Source: a virus. Taken from it: a stretch of 43,036 nt of DNA. Positions within the stretch are counted from its first letter, which is position 1, and every line of letters starts with the position of its first letter. This document shows positions 41,311 through 43,036 of this stretch, piece after piece. A program made the translations under genes and the position numbers. The stretch is taken from positions 1 to 43,036 of the IMG/VR virus record IMGVR_UViG_3300026519_000021; one strand, written 5' to 3'. The notes under the pieces were generated by a model, which ran no database searches, was not told the DNA's origin, and worked only from the letters and a program-made list of their open reading frames with translations.

Positions 41311-41350
41311 ATATGGGACAGTGAAGAGGGGGTATATATAATATGGGACA
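41311..41350 (+). repeat. ATATGGGACA boxes
   Basis: ATATGGGACAGT occurs at 41311-41322 and 41341-41352, exactly 30 bp (about three helical turns) apart, and the 10-mer again at 41023-41032. The two close copies are each followed by G-rich sequence. The fixed spacing suggests binding sites for one protein. Confidence 0.6.
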
Positions 41351-41455
41351 GTTGGGGTTGAAAAATAGTTTGTTGTGGTGGTATAGCGCGATCGGAGGGG
41401 TTATGGGGGGGGCATGATCATTTTCTTTGCATAACACCTTAATTCTCACACATAA

Positions 41456-41495
41456 GAACATTCATAGAACATTAAGGAACATTCATAGAACATTA
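41456..41495. repeat. Four helically phased GAACATT boxes
   Basis: GAACATT starts at 41456, 41467, 41477 and 41488, spacings of 11, 10 and 11 bp. The array is a duplicated 19-mer GAACATTCATAGAACATTA. One copy per helical turn is typical of iterons or cooperative operator sites. A TATTATAACA stretch follows, and TGTTC (inverse) appears at about 41541. Confidence 0.7.
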
Positions 41496-41677
41496 GTAAT
41501 ACTGGTATTATAACACCGTACATTTAAGGGTCGTTGAGTGTGTTCTAATATGTTTTATGGCACAAAGTACCTGATAGCTATTAAAACGCCTGTAGCATAG
41601 CTTAAAATCGATTTAAGGCTATATTGTTAGTGCATGGCTATATACTGGCATTGATACTGTTGAATGTGGGTATAAAA

Positions 41678-41713
41678 ACGATAGAAACGATAGAAGCGAC
41701 AGAAACGATAGAA
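41678..41713. repeat. Four 9-bp tandem repeats ACGATAGAA
   Basis: ACGATAGAA at 41678, 41687 and 41705, with a variant GCGACAGAA at 41696, all head to tail. The region is non-coding. Confidence 0.8.
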
Positions 41714-41763
41714 TGTTTATAGTTTTAACAATGTGTGTGAACAAGCCCCGCCCTCTTCTATGG

Positions 41764-42015
41764 TTCTACTTTAACTATGATTTTTAAGTTGTTGATATCA
41801 TTAAATAAAATGAATTTCTACTTAAAATGAATTTAAATAGATTGTTGAATAACTCATTGATATCATTGAGCAAAGTGCATTTCTGTTGAGATTCTACTTT
41901 AACCCTGATTTTTAAGTTATTGATTTAATTGAGTAAATTGATGTTCTATTTAAAATGAATTGAATGTTCGCACCTCGCAACTCATTGATATCATTGAATA
42001 AAATGAATTTCGATA
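41764..42015. repeat. 128-bp direct duplication built of four ~64-bp units with TGATATCA palindromes
   Basis: TTCTACTTTAAC...TGATTTTTAAGTT starts at 41764 and again at 41892 (offset 128). Within each copy are two related half-units centred on TTGATATCATT and followed by (A/G)AATGAATT-like sequence. The palindrome TGATATCA occurs at 41793-41800, 41858-41865 and 41986-41993, with a diverged fourth (TGATTTAA) at 41921; spacings are 65, 63 and 65 bp. AT-rich repeated palindromes suggest initiator or repressor binding. Confidence 0.75.
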
Positions 42016-42596
42016 CGATTTTCTAGGAATTTAGTCATAAAAATAAAATAAAACCTTATCCATCAAGGCTTACAGCTATTAAATAAACGGCTTAAAAAAA
42101 AGATTTAAGGCTTAACCCCTTGTTTTAACTAAATAAAGTGCGTATCGAAATTGTTTTTATTTATTTTACCCCCCGCTCTCACGCTCTTAGGCTTTCTCTT
42201 TCTAGTAAATAAGAAGATATAGGAAGGGTACCCCTATTTTAAATAATAAATACTTTGAAACATAAAAAAACCTAATAAAATCAATAACTTTAATTTTTTT
42301 ATTAATATAAAAAAATCATTTATGTAAATTTTTTTCATCATCAATTTACCCAACGATATCAAGCACTTACAGCCTTTTCTTAATCCACTGATTATTTTTC
42401 AATCTTTCTAAAAATAATTACCTTTACACATCAACAACTTACAGTGTTTTCTTAATGTGGCTTAAAATAAAATCAAAAATAATTCAAAATAATTAAGATT
42501 AATAATAACTTCATAAAGCCTGAACTATTTTAAAAATAAAACAAGGGCGCGGGTGCATTTCCTATAAAGCAAATTTCTATAAAGGGTTTTATCTTT

Positions 42597-42643
42597 AAAA
42601 TTTATGAGAAAATTTATGAGAAAATTTATGAGAAAATTTATAT
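42597..42643. repeat. 12-bp tandem repeat AAAATTTATGAG
   Basis: Three perfect copies from 42597 to 42632 and a partial fourth that runs into the stop codon of the HTH gene. Copy number changes here would not alter the protein. Confidence 0.8.
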
Positions 42644-43030
42644 TTCTGCGGCTGCGGTGGGCAAAGTAGAGCCGCGCGGAACTAATTTTATTTTTAAAAT
42701 ATCGTAATATTTTAAATCCAGCAAAACCATTCTTAAAACTGCATCATGTGCGCTTTTAAATGGAAAGCCTAAGCGTTGTGCTTCATCATCATCACAACAA
42801 AAGCCAAGCTCATAATTTTCTACATCCGCATTAAATTTTATTATGTTGATAACATTTTTTGCACAAATTTTTTGTTTTTCAATTAAGCTGCAAAGCTCTA
42901 TTAAAACGCCTTGCGGGCATGTGCGCCGTCCAGATGCCCAGCTCTTGACCGTGTCAACGGATACTTTTAAAAACGCGGCGGACTCTCGATTTGAGAGCCC
43001 AGTATTTTTTAATAATTCTTTAAACAACAT
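42638..43030 (-). CDS. HTH regulator of the Xre/Aca-like type
   Basis: A 130-residue protein. Residues 5-45 (LLKNTGLSNRESAAFLKVSVDTVKSWASGRRTCPQGV) form a Cro/C1-type HTH with the W-x-S-G-R-R-x-C-P motif shared by small plasmid/phage regulators, including some Aca-type repressors. The rest is a helical domain (IEKQKICAKNVINIIKF) and a mixed part ending LPTAAAEI. The stop region is fused to a 12-bp repeat array. The ATG (43028-43030) is six bases from the window edge, so its promoter is not visible. Likely a phage transcription regulator; whether it is a lysogeny repressor cannot be decided, as no integrase or Cro partner is present. Confidence 0.65.
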   Translation of the reverse strand: MLFKELLKNTGLSNRESAAFLKVSVDTVKSWASGRRTCPQGVLIELCSLIEKQKICAKNVINIIKFNADVENYELGFCCDDDEAQRLGFPFKSAHDAVLRMVLLDLKYYDILKIKLVPRGSTLPTAAAEI

Positions 43031-43036
43031 TTTTAT

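Larger units (their letters stand above)
40987..42637. other. 1.65-kb non-coding, repeat-dense region
   Basis: No frame longer than short chance runs is open here, in contrast to the rest of the genome. It holds three ATATGGGACA boxes (41023, 41311, 41341), 12-bp and 9-bp tandem repeats, a tRNA-like element, helically phased GAACATT boxes, a 128-bp direct duplication, and three spaced copies of (A/G)CTTACAG (42068, 42365, 42437), two of them extended by a shared TTTTCTTAAT. The remainder (about 42016-42590) is AT-rich with no gene seen. Such a region in a podovirus is a candidate for origin of replication, packaging site or late-promoter control. Confidence 0.7.

Noticed and set aside
42016-42590. 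Hidden genes in the AT-rich right part of the non-coding region
   Set aside because: Stops are dense in all six frames and no ribosome site precedes a usable frame.

Overview
The window is almost entirely a tailed-phage genome, or most of one, with podovirus (short-tailed) architecture. It is AT-rich and about 95% coding apart from one 1.6 kb gap. The best host clue is a GcrA-like regulator at 12339-12728, because GcrA is a cell-cycle regulator of Alphaproteobacteria; the host is therefore inferred to be a low-GC alphaproteobacterium. No integrase, DNA polymerase, RNA polymerase, reverse transcriptase or CRISPR array is visible.

Layout. (1) 1-5571, mostly + strand: the cut 3' end of a gene, a protein of fourteen perfect 20-residue repeats, a DUF1064 nuclease-like gene (- strand), a pentapeptide-repeat protein, a toprim/helicase replication protein and two small genes, closed by a bidirectional terminator. 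(2) 5610-9573, - strand: a replication and recombination operon with a ribbon-helix-helix regulator, a Sak4-type RecA-like annealase, a DUF669 ssDNA-binding-type partner, a Cas4-like Fe-S nuclease and an SF2 helicase. (3) 9574-9926: a divergent control region with helically phased A-tracts. (4) 9927-12816, + strand: an accessory operon with a Fic protein, a DUF551 protein, an R67/DfrB-like dihydrofolate reductase homologue, a hexapeptide beta-helix repeat protein, small membrane proteins and the GcrA homologue. (5) 12942-14735, - strand: a lysis cassette with nested o-spanin and i-spanin, a holin-like protein, a GH108 endolysin, a TM/coiled-coil protein and a phospholipase A2-like membrane protein. 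(6) 14789-40986, - strand: the virion genes. Read in the direction of transcription they run packaging, lectin-like protein, portal, scaffold, capsid, decoration, tail tube A and B, T7-like internal/ejection proteins, fibre, and an esterase tail spike. (7) 40987-42637: a non-coding, repeat-dense region. (8) 42638-43030: an HTH regulator at the right edge.

How it works together. The large terminase is interrupted in its Walker A loop by what looks like a class 3 intein with a LAGLIDADG endonuclease, so packaging should depend on protein splicing. The head-to-tail order (TerL, portal, Bbp19-like, scaffold, capsid, gp11-like, gp12-like, gp13-, gp14-, gp15/16-like) is that of T7-type and BPP-1-type podoviruses. 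Intrinsic terminators after the terminase, scaffold and capsid/decoration genes divide the late region into units. Replication seems to use the host polymerase, with a phage primase-helicase and single-strand annealing proteins.

The most notable points are the phage DfrB homologue, the WCT-type intein with a changed second LAGLIDADG acid, the Fic protein that carries its own inhibitory motif, the GcrA homologue, and the 1.6 kb region holding a shortened tRNA-Pro-like element plus at least five families of short repeats, a candidate origin or packaging region.
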